Assembly (NCBI RefSeq): GCF_009739515.1
Contig: NZ_CP046535.1
Coordinates: 1,674,001 to 1,738,000, forward strand
Direction of reading: 5' to 3'
Length of the DNA stretch: 64,000 nucleotides
DNA from: Sphingomonas profundi
GTDB lineage: Bacteria > Pseudomonadota > Alphaproteobacteria > Sphingomonadales > Sphingomonadaceae
Below the pieces are notes generated by a model that did not search any database, had not been told where the DNA came from, and saw nothing but the letters and a program-made list of their open reading frames with translations. The first letter of the stretch is position 1. Every line of letters starts with the position of its first letter. Below are positions 25,052 through 35,570 of the stretch, one piece after another. The translations under genes and the position numbers were made by a program.

Positions 25052-27679
25052 CTATCCCAGCCTCGCCGCGCGCGGCACCGTGGCGATGCGCGTGCTCAGC
25101 GCGTCAAGATCGATCGCGCGGTCGAAGGTCATGCCGATGCGGCCGTCGCGGGTCCACTTGACAGTGCCGCCGTGGCGGCGGCCGTCCGGCAGCTCGATGT
25201 CCACCGGCGTGCCCGGATCGATGAGGCTGGCGCTCTCCACCATCGCGCCGCCGGCGGAGATGTTGCGCAGCCGCGCCGAATGGGGCCGCTCGCCCACCCG
25301 CACCACCGTGGATCGCAGCATCTGCACGCGCGGCGAACGGCTGGCGAGGAAGCCGGAGGGGTTCAGCGTCGCCGTGCCCTTCACCTGCTCCATCGTCTCC
25401 TCCAGCGGCATCGGCCGGCCGAAGACATAGCCCTGGATGTGACTGCAGCCGAGCGAGCGGATCAGCTCCAGTTCGTCCAGCGTCTCGGCGCCCTCGGCTG
25501 TGGTGTCCATGTCCAGGCTGGTCGCCAGCGCGACGATCGCGCGCACGATCGCGGCGTTGCGGTTGCCGGGGATGGCCGCGCCGCGCACGAAGCTCTGGTC
25601 GATCTTGATCTTGTTGAACGGTGCCTTCTTCAGATAGCCGAGCGACGAGTAGCCGGTGCCGAAATCGTCCAGAGCGAAGCGGACGCCAATCTTCTTCAGG
25701 CGCTCGAACATCGCATCGGTGGCGGCGCCGTCACCCATGAACACGCCTTCGGTGATCTCCAGCTCCAGCCGGTTGGCCGGCAGGTCCGCCGCCGCCAGCG
25801 CATTCAGCACGATGCCGGGCAGCGCCGGGCTGGCGAACTGGATCGGCGAGACGTTGACGGCGACGCGGATATGCTCCGGCCACTTGGCGGCGGCGAGGCA
25901 AGCGGTGCGGATCACCCACTCGCCGATCTGCGGGATCAGCCCGATCTCCTCGGCGATGGGGATGAAGAAGTCCGGCCGCACCGGCCCGCGGGTCGGGTGG
26001 TTCCAGCGGATCAGCGCCTCGAAGCCGACGATCCGCTCGTCCCCGGCGTTCACCACCGGCTGGTAGACGAGGTGGAGGCCGCCGTCCGACAGCACCGTGC
26101 GCAGGTCCATCTCCAGCAGGCGACGGTCCTTGGCGTTGGCGTGCATCTCCTGCTCGTAGAAGCGGTGGATGCCCTTGCCGTCCGCCTTGGCGGCGTAGAG
26201 CGCCAGATCGGCGTTGCGCACCAGCGCCTCGGCCGTCGCGCCGTCCTCGGGCGCCACGGCGATGCCGATCGAGGCGCCGATCGAAACGTGATGGCCCTCG
26301 ATCGTATAGGGCGCGGACAGCCGCTCGATCACGTGGCGCGCCAGCGTCGCCAGGCGCTGGCGGTCGCTCGCGTCGGGCAGCACCACCTTGAACTCGTCGC
26401 CGCCCAGCCGGCCCACCTGCCCGCCGTCGCCGATCGCGCCGCGCAGCCGCTCCGCCACCTGACGCAGCAGCACGTCGCCGATCGGGTGGCCGAGCGTGTC
26501 GTTGACCGACTTGAAGCGATCGAGATCGAGCAGGAACACCGCGCACGGCTTGATCCGCTCGCCCACGCCCGCCAGCGCCGCCTCCAGCGTCTGGTTCATC
26601 ACCGTGCGGTTCGGCAGGCCGGTGAGCGCATCGGATTTGGCGAGCGTGCTGATCTCGCGCTCGCTGCGGCGGCGTTCCGTCAGATCGGTGCCGTTGCCGC
26701 GAAAGCCCAGGAAATTGCCGAAATCGTCGTTCGCCGGCCGGCCGGAGAGCGACCACCAGCGATCCCCCTCCACCGCCGCGCGCACCTGCACCTCGCTGAA
26801 CGGCAGGCGGGTGGACAGATGAAAGCCCAGCGTCCGCTGCTCGCGCGGGCCGGGATGGCTGTCGTCGCCCTCGTTGCGCACGAGATCGGCGAAGGGGCGG
26901 CCGAGCAGATCGGCCGGATCGCGCCCGATCGCCTCGGCCAGCTGGCGCGATATGTAGGTGAGGCAGCCGCGCGGGTCGGTCTCCCAGAACCAGCCGCGGC
27001 GATTCTCCTCGAACTCGGCGAGCAGTTGCCCGGCCTTGCGCATCGATCGCTCGGCGGCGATGCGCCCGGCGGCGGCGCTGCGGCCGCGTCGGGCGGCCGC
27101 CAGCAGCGAGGTGCCGACGCAGGCGGCGGTCGCCACCAGCACGGCGCCGAGCAGCGGATCCTGCCCGCGCACCCCGATCGCCGCCAGCACCGGCAACGCG
27201 GCCAGGATGGTGGCCGCCGGGATCGGCGCCAGCATCAGCGCCAGCGCCGTCATGCCGCCGATCTGCGCGGCCACCGCCACGCCGGAGGGCGGCAGCAATG
27301 CGGCGAAGGCGGCGAAGACCATGCCGCAGCCGAGACCATAGGCGGCCGTCACGCGCGCCAGCAGCACGGGCGAGGTGGTGTCGGCGAAGGCGAGCAGCGC
27401 GAACAGGGCGGCGTCCAGCACCAGCAGCACAGCGCCCGGCGCCAGCAGCAGCAGCCCGGAAGCCCCCTCGCCCGCGCCCGCCAGCATCAGCGCGGCCAGC
27501 GCGACGATGTGGGCAAGGCCGGTCCACACCAGCGCGCGGCGGATCTCGCGCAACTTCTCGGCCGTGGCCTGCAGGTCCGCCGGGACGAGCGTGTCGCGCA
27601 GGCCGAACGCATCGAGCCAGGTGGCGTTCGGCGCCGGTGTGTCCACCTGTGCCGGCCGTCGCAGTCGTCGCTCGCCCAT
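25052..27679 (-). CDS. Membrane GGDEF-EAL-PilZ cyclic-di-GMP protein
   Basis: 875 residues: about five to six transmembrane helices (residues 50-200), a PAS-like region (WFWETDPRGCLTYISRQLAEAIGRD), GGDEF (RLGGDEFKVVL), EAL (GFEALIRWNHP; LDDFGTGYSS) and a C-terminal PilZ domain of about 90 residues (RNISAGGAMVES, VDIELPDGRRHGGTVKW). The added PilZ means the product could be sensed by the same chain. The start follows a GGGGAC ribosome site. TTAA-CCTCGGC-TAAA, a near-match to a CtrA site, lies about 45-57 bases upstream. Confidence 0.9.
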   Translation of the reverse strand: MGERRLRRPAQVDTPAPNATWLDAFGLRDTLVPADLQATAEKLREIRRALVWTGLAHIVALAALMLAGAGEGASGLLLLAPGAVLLVLDAALFALLAFADTTSPVLLARVTAAYGLGCGMVFAAFAALLPPSGVAVAAQIGGMTALALMLAPIPAATILAALPVLAAIGVRGQDPLLGAVLVATAACVGTSLLAAARRGRSAAAGRIAAERSMRKAGQLLAEFEENRRGWFWETDPRGCLTYISRQLAEAIGRDPADLLGRPFADLVRNEGDDSHPGPREQRTLGFHLSTRLPFSEVQVRAAVEGDRWWSLSGRPANDDFGNFLGFRGNGTDLTERRRSEREISTLAKSDALTGLPNRTVMNQTLEAALAGVGERIKPCAVFLLDLDRFKSVNDTLGHPIGDVLLRQVAERLRGAIGDGGQVGRLGGDEFKVVLPDASDRQRLATLARHVIERLSAPYTIEGHHVSIGASIGIAVAPEDGATAEALVRNADLALYAAKADGKGIHRFYEQEMHANAKDRRLLEMDLRTVLSDGGLHLVYQPVVNAGDERIVGFEALIRWNHPTRGPVRPDFFIPIAEEIGLIPQIGEWVIRTACLAAAKWPEHIRVAVNVSPIQFASPALPGIVLNALAAADLPANRLELEITEGVFMGDGAATDAMFERLKKIGVRFALDDFGTGYSSLGYLKKAPFNKIKIDQSFVRGAAIPGNRNAAIVRAIVALATSLDMDTTAEGAETLDELELIRSLGCSHIQGYVFGRPMPLEETMEQVKGTATLNPSGFLASRSPRVQMLRSTVVRVGERPHSARLRNISAGGAMVESASLIDPGTPVDIELPDGRRHGGTVKWTRDGRIGMTFDRAIDLDALSTRIATVPRAARLG

Positions 27680-27732
27680 GTCGTCCCCGTGATCGCCCAC
27701 GACCGCGATACGGCCGAGCGCTTTAGCCGAGG

Positions 27733-28596
27733 TTAAGACGCCCCCGGAATGTCGGGCCGGACGAGGGTGAAGATGCCGTAGCGCATCGCCCCGGTGCGAT
27801 AGGCGATCGCCAGGCGCGGCAGGGTGGCGACGAAGATGCGGTTGCCCGCCCGCGCATCGCGCAGGAAGGCGCGGTAGCGGGCGGAGGTCGCCACCCGGCG
27901 GGCGACATCGGCGACGATGATGTCCCACGTCCGCCGCACCTGCCGGCTGACGTCGGCGAAGCCGGCCACGGTGAAGCCGGCGGCCTCGGCCATCGCGCGA
28001 TACTCGCTCTCGCTGCCCATCGAGGGCAGCCGCCCCTCGCGGCAGATCGGCTCCAGCAGGTGGCGCACCGCCCAGCCGCTCGACCGTTCCGCCGCCAGCC
28101 AGGCGCACACCACCAGCCGCCCGCCGGGCCGCAGGGTGCGCCACGCCTCGGCGAAGAAGCGCTGCTTGTCGACCATGTGCTCCGAGCTCTCGATCGCATA
28201 GGCGCCGTCGAACGCGGCGTCGGGCAGCCCGTTCGCCAGCCAGTCGCGGTGCAGAATCGTCACGTGTCCCGCCGCGCCCGCCGCCGTGCCGGCATGGTCC
28301 GCCTGCGCCTTCGCCACGGTGAAGCCCGTCACCGCCGCGCCGAAGCGGCCGGCGAACAGCCGCGCCGTCGCGCCATAGCCGCAGCCGATGTCGATCAGCC
28401 GCGCGCCCGCCCGCAACGCCAGCCGGTCGGCCACCGCCAGCGACAGCGCCTCCACCGCCTGCGCCCGCGTCTCCCGGCCGCTGGTCCACAGGCCGTGGTG
28501 GACATGCTCGCCCCACACCTCGCGGTAGAAGGGATCGAGTTCGTCATAATGATCGGCGACGGCGCGCGCGTCCTGCGGGATGTCCGGCAGGATCAT
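27733..28596 (-). CDS. SAM-dependent methyltransferase, class I
   Basis: 287 residues. SAM-binding motif I is LIDIGCGYGATARLF, with the later blocks AIESSEHMVDKQRFFAEA and TLRPGGRLVVCAWL. The overall pattern (N-terminal HYDELDPFYREVWGEHVHHGLW) resembles cyclopropane-synthase-like and tocopherol/sterol C-methyltransferases, which act on lipids or quinols. The substrate cannot be stated. It is followed on the same strand by the GGDEF-EAL-PilZ gene after 53 bases and preceded by a tiny Lys-rich gene. Confidence 0.85.
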   Translation of the reverse strand: MILPDIPQDARAVADHYDELDPFYREVWGEHVHHGLWTSGRETRAQAVEALSLAVADRLALRAGARLIDIGCGYGATARLFAGRFGAAVTGFTVAKAQADHAGTAAGAAGHVTILHRDWLANGLPDAAFDGAYAIESSEHMVDKQRFFAEAWRTLRPGGRLVVCAWLAAERSSGWAVRHLLEPICREGRLPSMGSESEYRAMAEAAGFTVAGFADVSRQVRRTWDIIVADVARRVATSARYRAFLRDARAGNRIFVATLPRLAIAYRTGAMRYGIFTLVRPDIPGAS

Positions 28597-28606
28597 GCGG
28601 GCGCGA

Positions 28607-28717
28607 TCAGCTCTTGAGCAGGGTGCCCTTGGTCGAAGGATTGGCGGCGATCACCTTCTTCACCTCCTTCTTCGGCTTCTTGGCTTCCTTGTTGCTCTTC
28701 ATCTGACCCTTGGCCAC
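28607..28717 (-). CDS. 36-residue lysine-rich protein
   Basis: Reads MAKGQMKSNKEAKKPKKE, then VKKVIAANPSTKGTLLKS. GTG start with a GGGAGA ribosome site 7 bases upstream, about one-third lysine, no cysteine or hydrophobic segment. A very basic peptide of this kind could bind nucleic acid, but that is inference. It ends 10 bases before the start of the methyltransferase gene on the same strand, so the two are probably co-transcribed. Codon use looks like its neighbours (frequent AAG and GCC). Confidence 0.7.
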   Translation of the reverse strand: MAKGQMKSNKEAKKPKKEVKKVIAANPSTKGTLLKS

Positions 28718-28808
28718 GGCGCTCTCCCTTCGGCGGTTCGCGAGACGGCATAGCAGTTCCTCTCCCGCACGGGGAGTGGCACCGTCCGCAGGATGGTGGC
28801 GCAGCAGG

Positions 28809-30839
28809 TCAACCGCCGAAGCGCACGCCGATCCACAGGGTGCGCGGGGCGGCCCGCTCGTACACGCCGTTCGACACGGCCGTCTCGATCCGCCGGTCGC
28901 CGAGATTCTCGGCCCGCGCCTCCACGCTGATGCCGTGACGCACGGGCAGGCTGACGGTGGCGTCCACCGTCAGCGCGTCGGCCAGCGTGCGCATATTCTG
29001 GTCGTCCTCATACTGGCCGGAGACGTAGCGCATGGTGGCGGAGGCGCGGAACGCATCCGCCCGGCCGTAGGCCAGCGTGGCGGATGCCTGGTGCTTGGGC
29101 GTCTGCGCCGGCCGCAGCCCGTCCAGCGGCGCCGCCTGCCCCTCCGCGCGCACCCGCGCATCGACATAGGCGTAGGAGCCGGTGAGGCTCCACGCGCCAT
29201 AGGTCAGCCCCGCCTCCACCTCCGCCCCCTTGGCGACGATCGCGTCGAGATTGCGGCGGACGCGGGTGGCGGCGCCGGTGGCCGACACGCTGGTCGTCAC
29301 GTTGGCGATCGCATCGTCCAGCCGGTTGTAGAACAGGGTCGCGCTCAGCCGCACCGCCGGCAGGGGGCGGAAATCGACGCCGCCGTCCACGCCGCGCAGC
29401 CGCTCCGGCTTCAGCAGCGGGTTGGCCTGCGTCAGGTCCGCGCCGACCCGGAACGGGCGGTAGAGCTCGTTCAGGGTCGGCAGACGCCAGCCGAGATAGC
29501 CCGCGCCGCGCACGGTGACGGCGCCCGCCGGCTTCCACGCGATGCCGGCGCGGCCGGTCGGCTCCCAGCCGGCGCGATCGGCGAAGCGGGTGTTGGTGAT
29601 CGCGCCGGCGCCGCTCAGCGGCCGCTCCACCAGCCGGCCGTCGACGATCCGCCAGCGGTCGATCCGCGCGCCGCCGGTCAGCGTCAGCACATCGCTCGCG
29701 GTCAGCGTCGCCTCGGCGAAGGCGCCGTAGGTCTCGTTGCGGCCGCCCGCCTCGCGCCCGCGCGTGGGCCGGGCGTTGGCGAAGCTGAACAGCTCGCGCG
29801 TCTCGCCATCGGTGATGCGCGTGTCGGCGCCCAGCCGCAGCTCGATCGCCTCGGCCAGCGGCGGCCGCACCTCGATGCGGCCGCCCGCCCCCGTCGCCGG
29901 CACGGCATATTGATCGAGCGTGGCGGTGGCGAGCGTGCGGCCCGCGTTCACGCTGGCGAAACCGGACGAGAATTGCCGCATCTGCAGATACGCCAGCGCC
30001 TCCCACCCCCAGCGGCCGCGGCCGACGAGGCGCAGGCTAGCATCGCCGCCGATGTTGCGGTTGGGCGTGAAGGCCAGCCCGCGCGTCCTGCGGTCCAGCA
30101 GCAGCAGGCTGCCGGCCTGCAATTCCGTATCCTCGCCCACCGGGATCACGGCGCGGGCGGCGAGGCTGGCCTGCTCGTAGCGGGCGGGCATGTCGGCTGT
30201 GCCGCGATCCTCCTTCACGATCGGCGTGAAGCCGTCGCCGCGCGCGTAGGCGGCCGAGAGACTGGCGAAGCCGCCGCCCAGCGAGCCGGAGAGGCCGGCA
30301 TCCGCATCCACCGAGTCGCGGCTGCCATAGGCGATCCCGGCCGAGACCGGCTTCAGCTCGCCCGGCCCGGCGCTCATCAGCTCGATCGTGCCGGCCAGCG
30401 CGCCCGGTCCGTAGGCGCCGGTGCCGCCGCCGCGCGTCACCCGCACCAGCCCCAGCCGGCGCGGATCGAAGGCAGCGAAGCTCACCCAGCCGCCGAACGG
30501 ATCGATCTGCGGTACGCCATCGAGCAGGATCAGCGCCCGGCTGGAGGCATTGCCGCCGAGCCCGCGCAGGGTGGCGCCCTGCGCGGTGGGGTGGGCGGAG
30601 CGGGAATCGGCGCGGCGAAACTGCTGGAAGCCCGCGGCATCGCGCAGCACATCCTCCAGCCGCCCGCTGGCGACGCTCGCCAGGCGATCCCGATCGATCG
30701 TGGTGACGTCGTAGGCGGCATCGCCCGCACCCGCGCCCAGCCCGTTGCCGGTCACGACGATATCCGCCTGCGGCGCCTCCGCTTGCGCGGTGGTGGCGAG
30801 CAGCAGGGCGAGCAGGGCGGCGGGCGCGAAGCGGGTCAT
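28809..30839 (-). CDS. TonB-dependent outer-membrane receptor
   Basis: 676 residues with a signal peptide (cleavage near ATTAQA). The plug domain holds DVLRDAAGFQQF, LRGLGGNASSRALILLDGVPQIDPFGGW and RVTRGGGTGAYGPGALAGTIEL; a beta-barrel with many alternating aromatic strands follows, ending in TLWIGVRFGG with a C-terminal aromatic strand. An N-terminal VVTG-type TonB box (ADIVVTGNG) is present. The substrate cannot be told: the neighbours are a molybdoenzyme, not a siderophore or cobalamin gene. Size is at the small end for the family. Confidence 0.92.
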   Translation of the reverse strand: MTRFAPAALLALLLATTAQAEAPQADIVVTGNGLGAGAGDAAYDVTTIDRDRLASVASGRLEDVLRDAAGFQQFRRADSRSAHPTAQGATLRGLGGNASSRALILLDGVPQIDPFGGWVSFAAFDPRRLGLVRVTRGGGTGAYGPGALAGTIELMSAGPGELKPVSAGIAYGSRDSVDADAGLSGSLGGGFASLSAAYARGDGFTPIVKEDRGTADMPARYEQASLAARAVIPVGEDTELQAGSLLLLDRRTRGLAFTPNRNIGGDASLRLVGRGRWGWEALAYLQMRQFSSGFASVNAGRTLATATLDQYAVPATGAGGRIEVRPPLAEAIELRLGADTRITDGETRELFSFANARPTRGREAGGRNETYGAFAEATLTASDVLTLTGGARIDRWRIVDGRLVERPLSGAGAITNTRFADRAGWEPTGRAGIAWKPAGAVTVRGAGYLGWRLPTLNELYRPFRVGADLTQANPLLKPERLRGVDGGVDFRPLPAVRLSATLFYNRLDDAIANVTTSVSATGAATRVRRNLDAIVAKGAEVEAGLTYGAWSLTGSYAYVDARVRAEGQAAPLDGLRPAQTPKHQASATLAYGRADAFRASATMRYVSGQYEDDQNMRTLADALTVDATVSLPVRHGISVEARAENLGDRRIETAVSNGVYERAAPRTLWIGVRFGG

Positions 30840-30896
30840 GCCCGCTCCATAGAACAGGATCGCCCCCGGCGAACCGGATCTTTCGCTCAGCGGGCG

Positions 30897-31649
30897 CTAA
30901 ACCCCCGCATACCATTCATAATCGTTGGTATCCTCCCAGTAGCCGCCGCGCCCGCCGCCCACGCCGGCCAGGCTCGCCACCGCCTCGATCCGCTCGACAT
31001 ATTTGGCGTGCTTGTAGCCCAGCATCCGCTCCACCCGCAGGCGCAGCGGCGCGCCATTCTCCACCGGCAGGCGACGGCCGTTCAGCCCCCACGCCAGGAT
31101 CGTCTGCGGATGGAAGGCATCGACGAGGTCGATCGACTCATAGTAGCGGCCGGCGCCGTAATCGTCGGCGCAGTGGAACACGATGTAGCGCGCGTCCGGC
31201 CGCAGCCCCGCCTGATCGAGCAGCAGCTTCAGCGGCACGCCGGTCCACTGGCCGATCGCGCTCCACCCCTCGACGCAATCGTGGCGGGTGATCTGCGTGC
31301 GTGCGGGCATCGTGCCGATCTGCGCCAGCGAGAAATTCTGCGGCCGGGCGACGCGGCCGTCCACCGCCAGCCGCCAGTCGGCGAAGTTCGCGGCGGCGTG
31401 GGCGGCATAGGCCGGCGATGACGGGCGCCGCGTGCCGTTGGCGCGAAACACCGGCGATCGTTGCGCGGCATCGAACTCCGGCGCCAGCGCGCCCCGGTTC
31501 GTCACCAGCCGCTGCGCCCGCATCGTCAGCGCCTCGCCGGCGCGCAGCCCGTCGCGGAAGGTGGGGCTGGCGGTCAGCCGGTCGCAGCCGGAGAGCATCA
31601 GCCCGCCGGCGCCGGCGCCCATGCCGATCAGCGCGCGGCGCGAGATCAT
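30897..31649 (-). CDS. Molybdopterin-dependent oxidoreductase, Tat lipoprotein
   Basis: 250-residue sulfite-oxidase-fold protein. The Mo-ligand Cys is Cys125 in HDCVEGWSAIGQWTGVPLK, and RLPVENGAPLRLRVERMLGYKHAKYV is the matching second block. The N-terminus has both a twin-arginine motif (SRRALIG) and a lipobox (LMLSGC, Cys22), so it should be a folded, lipid-anchored periplasmic enzyme. Its start overlaps the stop of the cytochrome b gene (ATGA), so electrons probably flow between them. It resembles MsrP in size, but the partner differs from MsrQ; the substrate is unknown. Confidence 0.88.
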   Translation of the reverse strand: MISRRALIGMGAGAGGLMLSGCDRLTASPTFRDGLRAGEALTMRAQRLVTNRGALAPEFDAAQRSPVFRANGTRRPSSPAYAAHAAANFADWRLAVDGRVARPQNFSLAQIGTMPARTQITRHDCVEGWSAIGQWTGVPLKLLLDQAGLRPDARYIVFHCADDYGAGRYYESIDLVDAFHPQTILAWGLNGRRLPVENGAPLRLRVERMLGYKHAKYVERIEAVASLAGVGGGRGGYWEDTNDYEWYAGV

Positions 31650-32485
31650 GGCCGGTCCTCCGGTACGCGGTAGCGGCCCGTCAGCATCGATCGCACCTCG
31701 TTGATCGGCCCGGCCAGCACCACCATGACGAGATGGACGACGATGAAGGCCACGAAGCCCGCCATGCACAGGAAGTGGATCGACCGGGCGGACTGGCGCC
31801 CGCCGAACAGCTCCAGCAGCCACGGCCACGTCGCGTCGAGCGCCGGCGACATGGCGAAGCCGGTCATCACCGCCAGCGGCAGCAGCACAAACAGCACGCC
31901 CAGATAAGCGAGCTTCTGGAGGATGTTGTAGCGCGTCGCCGCGTCTCCGGTGGGGAAGCGCAGGCGGGCATGATCCTTGATGTCGTGCCACAGATGGCGC
32001 GGCCGCAACTCCTCGCGCGTGGGCGCCAGGTCACGCTGCACGTGGCGGTTGGCGAAGCTCCACAGCCAGTAGAGCAGCCCCGGCACAACCAGCGCCCAGG
32101 CGAAGGCCAGATGCCAGCGGCGCGCGGCGGAGAGGCTGTACCCGCTCGGGATCGTCGCCCACCATGGGAAGGCGCGGGTGGAGACGCTGCCGTCCGGCGC
32201 CGTCCAGCGGCCGAGCACACCCGTTGTCGGGATCGTCAGCCCGCCCACGCGCAGCAGCCCCTGCGTCGGCGTGGATCCGATCTCCAGCCAGGCATGGTCC
32301 AGGTTGGCGCCGTAGCGCCCCCAGTAGAGGCGCGGATGGGCGTTGAAGATCATCAGCCCGCTCATGATCATCACGAAGATCACCAGGGCATTGAACCAGT
32401 GCCACAGCCGCGTGGACAGGCGGTGGCGGAAGATGGTGCGCGGGGCGCCGGCACCGGGCCGGCCTTCGATCGGAACGCTCGCCAT
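31646..32485 (-). CDS. Cytochrome b561/Ni-Fe-hydrogenase-type b subunit
   Basis: 279-residue membrane cytochrome. About four or five helices carry candidate heme-ligand histidines in RLWHWFNALVIFVM, RWHLAFAWALVV and IHFLCMAGFVAFIVVHLVM. A hydrophilic loop of about 70 residues lies between the first two helices. It is the likely quinol- or quinone-linked electron partner of the Tat lipoprotein encoded directly downstream with ATGA overlap. MsrQ-type flavocytochromes look different, so this is not a simple MsrPQ pair. Confidence 0.88.
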   Translation of the reverse strand: MASVPIEGRPGAGAPRTIFRHRLSTRLWHWFNALVIFVMIMSGLMIFNAHPRLYWGRYGANLDHAWLEIGSTPTQGLLRVGGLTIPTTGVLGRWTAPDGSVSTRAFPWWATIPSGYSLSAARRWHLAFAWALVVPGLLYWLWSFANRHVQRDLAPTREELRPRHLWHDIKDHARLRFPTGDAATRYNILQKLAYLGVLFVLLPLAVMTGFAMSPALDATWPWLLELFGGRQSARSIHFLCMAGFVAFIVVHLVMVVLAGPINEVRSMLTGRYRVPEDRP

Positions 32486-32544
32486 CCATGCCTCTCCCGC
32501 CAGATGCCGGGATCATAGCCGACTTGGCAACATTCGCGAAACGC

Positions 32545-33192
32545 CTAGACCGCCACGGCATCCGGCTGGACCGCGGGATGGGCGGCGGCGAAGGCCGGCA
32601 GCGCCGCCGCCGCTTCCGCCGCCGCGCGCACGTGCGGAAAGCGGGAGAGATCGACGTCGAACCGGCCGGCCGTGTAGATTTGCGGCGCCAGATAGCAATC
32701 GGCCAGGGTCGGCGTGTCGCCGAAGGCGAAGCCGCGGCCGTGCCGGGCGATCATGTCGTCCATCGCGGTCAGCCCCTCGGCGATCCAGTGCGCCGCCCAG
32801 TCGTCCCGCTGCTCCTGCGTGGCGCCGAACGCCTGCTTCAGCTGCCGGAACACGCGCAGATTGTGCAGCGGGTGGATGTCGCAGCCGATCGCCGCCGCCA
32901 TGCCGCGCACGATCGCCCGGCCGGTCGCGTCGGCGGGCAGCAGCGGGGGCTCCGGCCAGGTCTCCTCGATCCATTCCAGGATCGCCGGGCTCTGGACCAG
33001 CACCGTCCCGTCCAGCTCCAGCGCCGGCACCAGCCCCTGCGGCTGCAACGCGCGATAGCCGGCCTCGTGCTGGCCGCCGGCGAGCAGATCGACGGGCACC
33101 GGCTCCCACGCCACGCCCTTCAGGTTCAGCGCGATGCGCACGCGATAGGTGGTGCCGGAGCGCCAGTAGCCGTGGAGGAGGAGCTTGCTCAT
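32545..33192 (-). CDS. maiA: Maleylacetoacetate isomerase (zeta-class GST)
   Basis: 215 residues, glutathione S-transferase fold. The N-terminal LLLHGYWRSGTTYRVRIALNLKGV and LQPQGLVPALELDG match zeta-class isomerases, and QSPAILEWIEETWPEPPLLP is the glutathione-binding SNAIL/TRAC-like region. It isomerises maleylacetoacetate in tyrosine/phenylalanine catabolism. No hpd, hmgA or fahA gene is nearby, so it is separated from the rest of the pathway here. Confidence 0.85.
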   Translation of the reverse strand: MSKLLLHGYWRSGTTYRVRIALNLKGVAWEPVPVDLLAGGQHEAGYRALQPQGLVPALELDGTVLVQSPAILEWIEETWPEPPLLPADATGRAIVRGMAAAIGCDIHPLHNLRVFRQLKQAFGATQEQRDDWAAHWIAEGLTAMDDMIARHGRGFAFGDTPTLADCYLAPQIYTAGRFDVDLSRFPHVRAAAEAAAALPAFAAAHPAVQPDAVAV

Positions 33193-33243
33193 GCCCCGAT
33201 CCTACCGCCGCCGCCAACGCCGGCAAGCATGATCGGCGCGGGG

Positions 33244-33275
33244 GGCAGTGGCGACGGCGGGCAGTGGCGACAGCG
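33244..33275. repeat. Two tandem copies of a 16-bp unit
   Basis: Unit GGCAGTGGCGACGGCG repeated at 33260 as GGCAGTGGCGACAGCG, with 15 of 16 bases identical, in the 105-base gap between the maiA start and the small membrane protein gene. Probably a replication-slip duplication. Confidence 0.7.
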
Positions 33276-33297
33276 GACGGACGCGACGCCGGCGAGG

Positions 33298-33495
33298 TCA
33301 GCCGATCGCCAGCTCCGCGAGCGTGCCGATGCCGATCCACAGCCAGGCGGAGGCGAGCAGGATCACGGCGATCCGCCAGCGCGGGCTCCACTTGGCGCCG
33401 TCCGCCGGCGCGAGCGCTATCTCGCCGATCAGCCGCTCGGGCCGGCCGTCGATGCGGGGATGGATCGGAGGATGGATGGGCCGGTGGATCGTCAC
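33298..33495 (-). CDS. Small hypothetical protein with a C-terminal membrane helix
   Basis: 65 residues when started at the GTG at 33495 (reading VTIHRPIHPPIHPRIDG); a longer frame reaches 33531. The N-terminal third is rich in His, Pro and Arg; residues about 45-60 (IAVILLASAWLWIGIGTLAEL) form one hydrophobic helix. No clear ribosome site precedes either start, so it may not be expressed. No family recognised. Confidence 0.4.
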   Translation of the reverse strand: MTIHRPIHPPIHPRIDGRPERLIGEIALAPADGAKWSPRWRIAVILLASAWLWIGIGTLAELAIG

Positions 33496-33681
33496 CCGCG
33501 GATCATAAGCGGCCGTCCACCGCCGCCGCACCGCGCATCCGATCGGTTCCGGAGGAATCGCCCGGTAATCCGATCGCGAGCGGATGATTAGCGCGGCTTT
33601 ATCAATCCTCGCTCCCTCACGAGGCGATTCGCGGTCGCGCGGCGGCGCGCGCTATGCCAACCTGTCCCGGCACCTGACTGA

Positions 33682-35337
<1,656 letters not shown>

Positions 35338-35570
35338 GCGCGTCGACCGACCGCTGCGTCGTCGCGCCTCGTTAGCGGACTACATGTTCGGGCGGAATGT
35401 CTGCCCGATTATCTTACGGCCCACAGTCTTCGGCGGCCAGACGCTCAGACCAACCAGCCGCCGCGCCGACATCCTATGTCGCGCGAGGTGGATGCTGGAA
35501 CGCGTTCAGCATGACGATGCCTATCGGCGGAAACGAGCCGCGAACACGCTTCCGCAAACGTCGCGACTGA

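Noticed and set aside
28759-28773. Small CTCCC/GGGAG hairpin upstream of the Lys-rich gene
   Set aside because: Five-bp stem without U tract; too weak to call.
35338-35570. 233-base gap between pgm and rpoZ, including the near-palindrome GCTGGAACGCGTTCAGC
   Set aside because: No convincing gene; the imperfect palindrome (one extra base) resembles a decayed intergenic repeat but has no second copy here.
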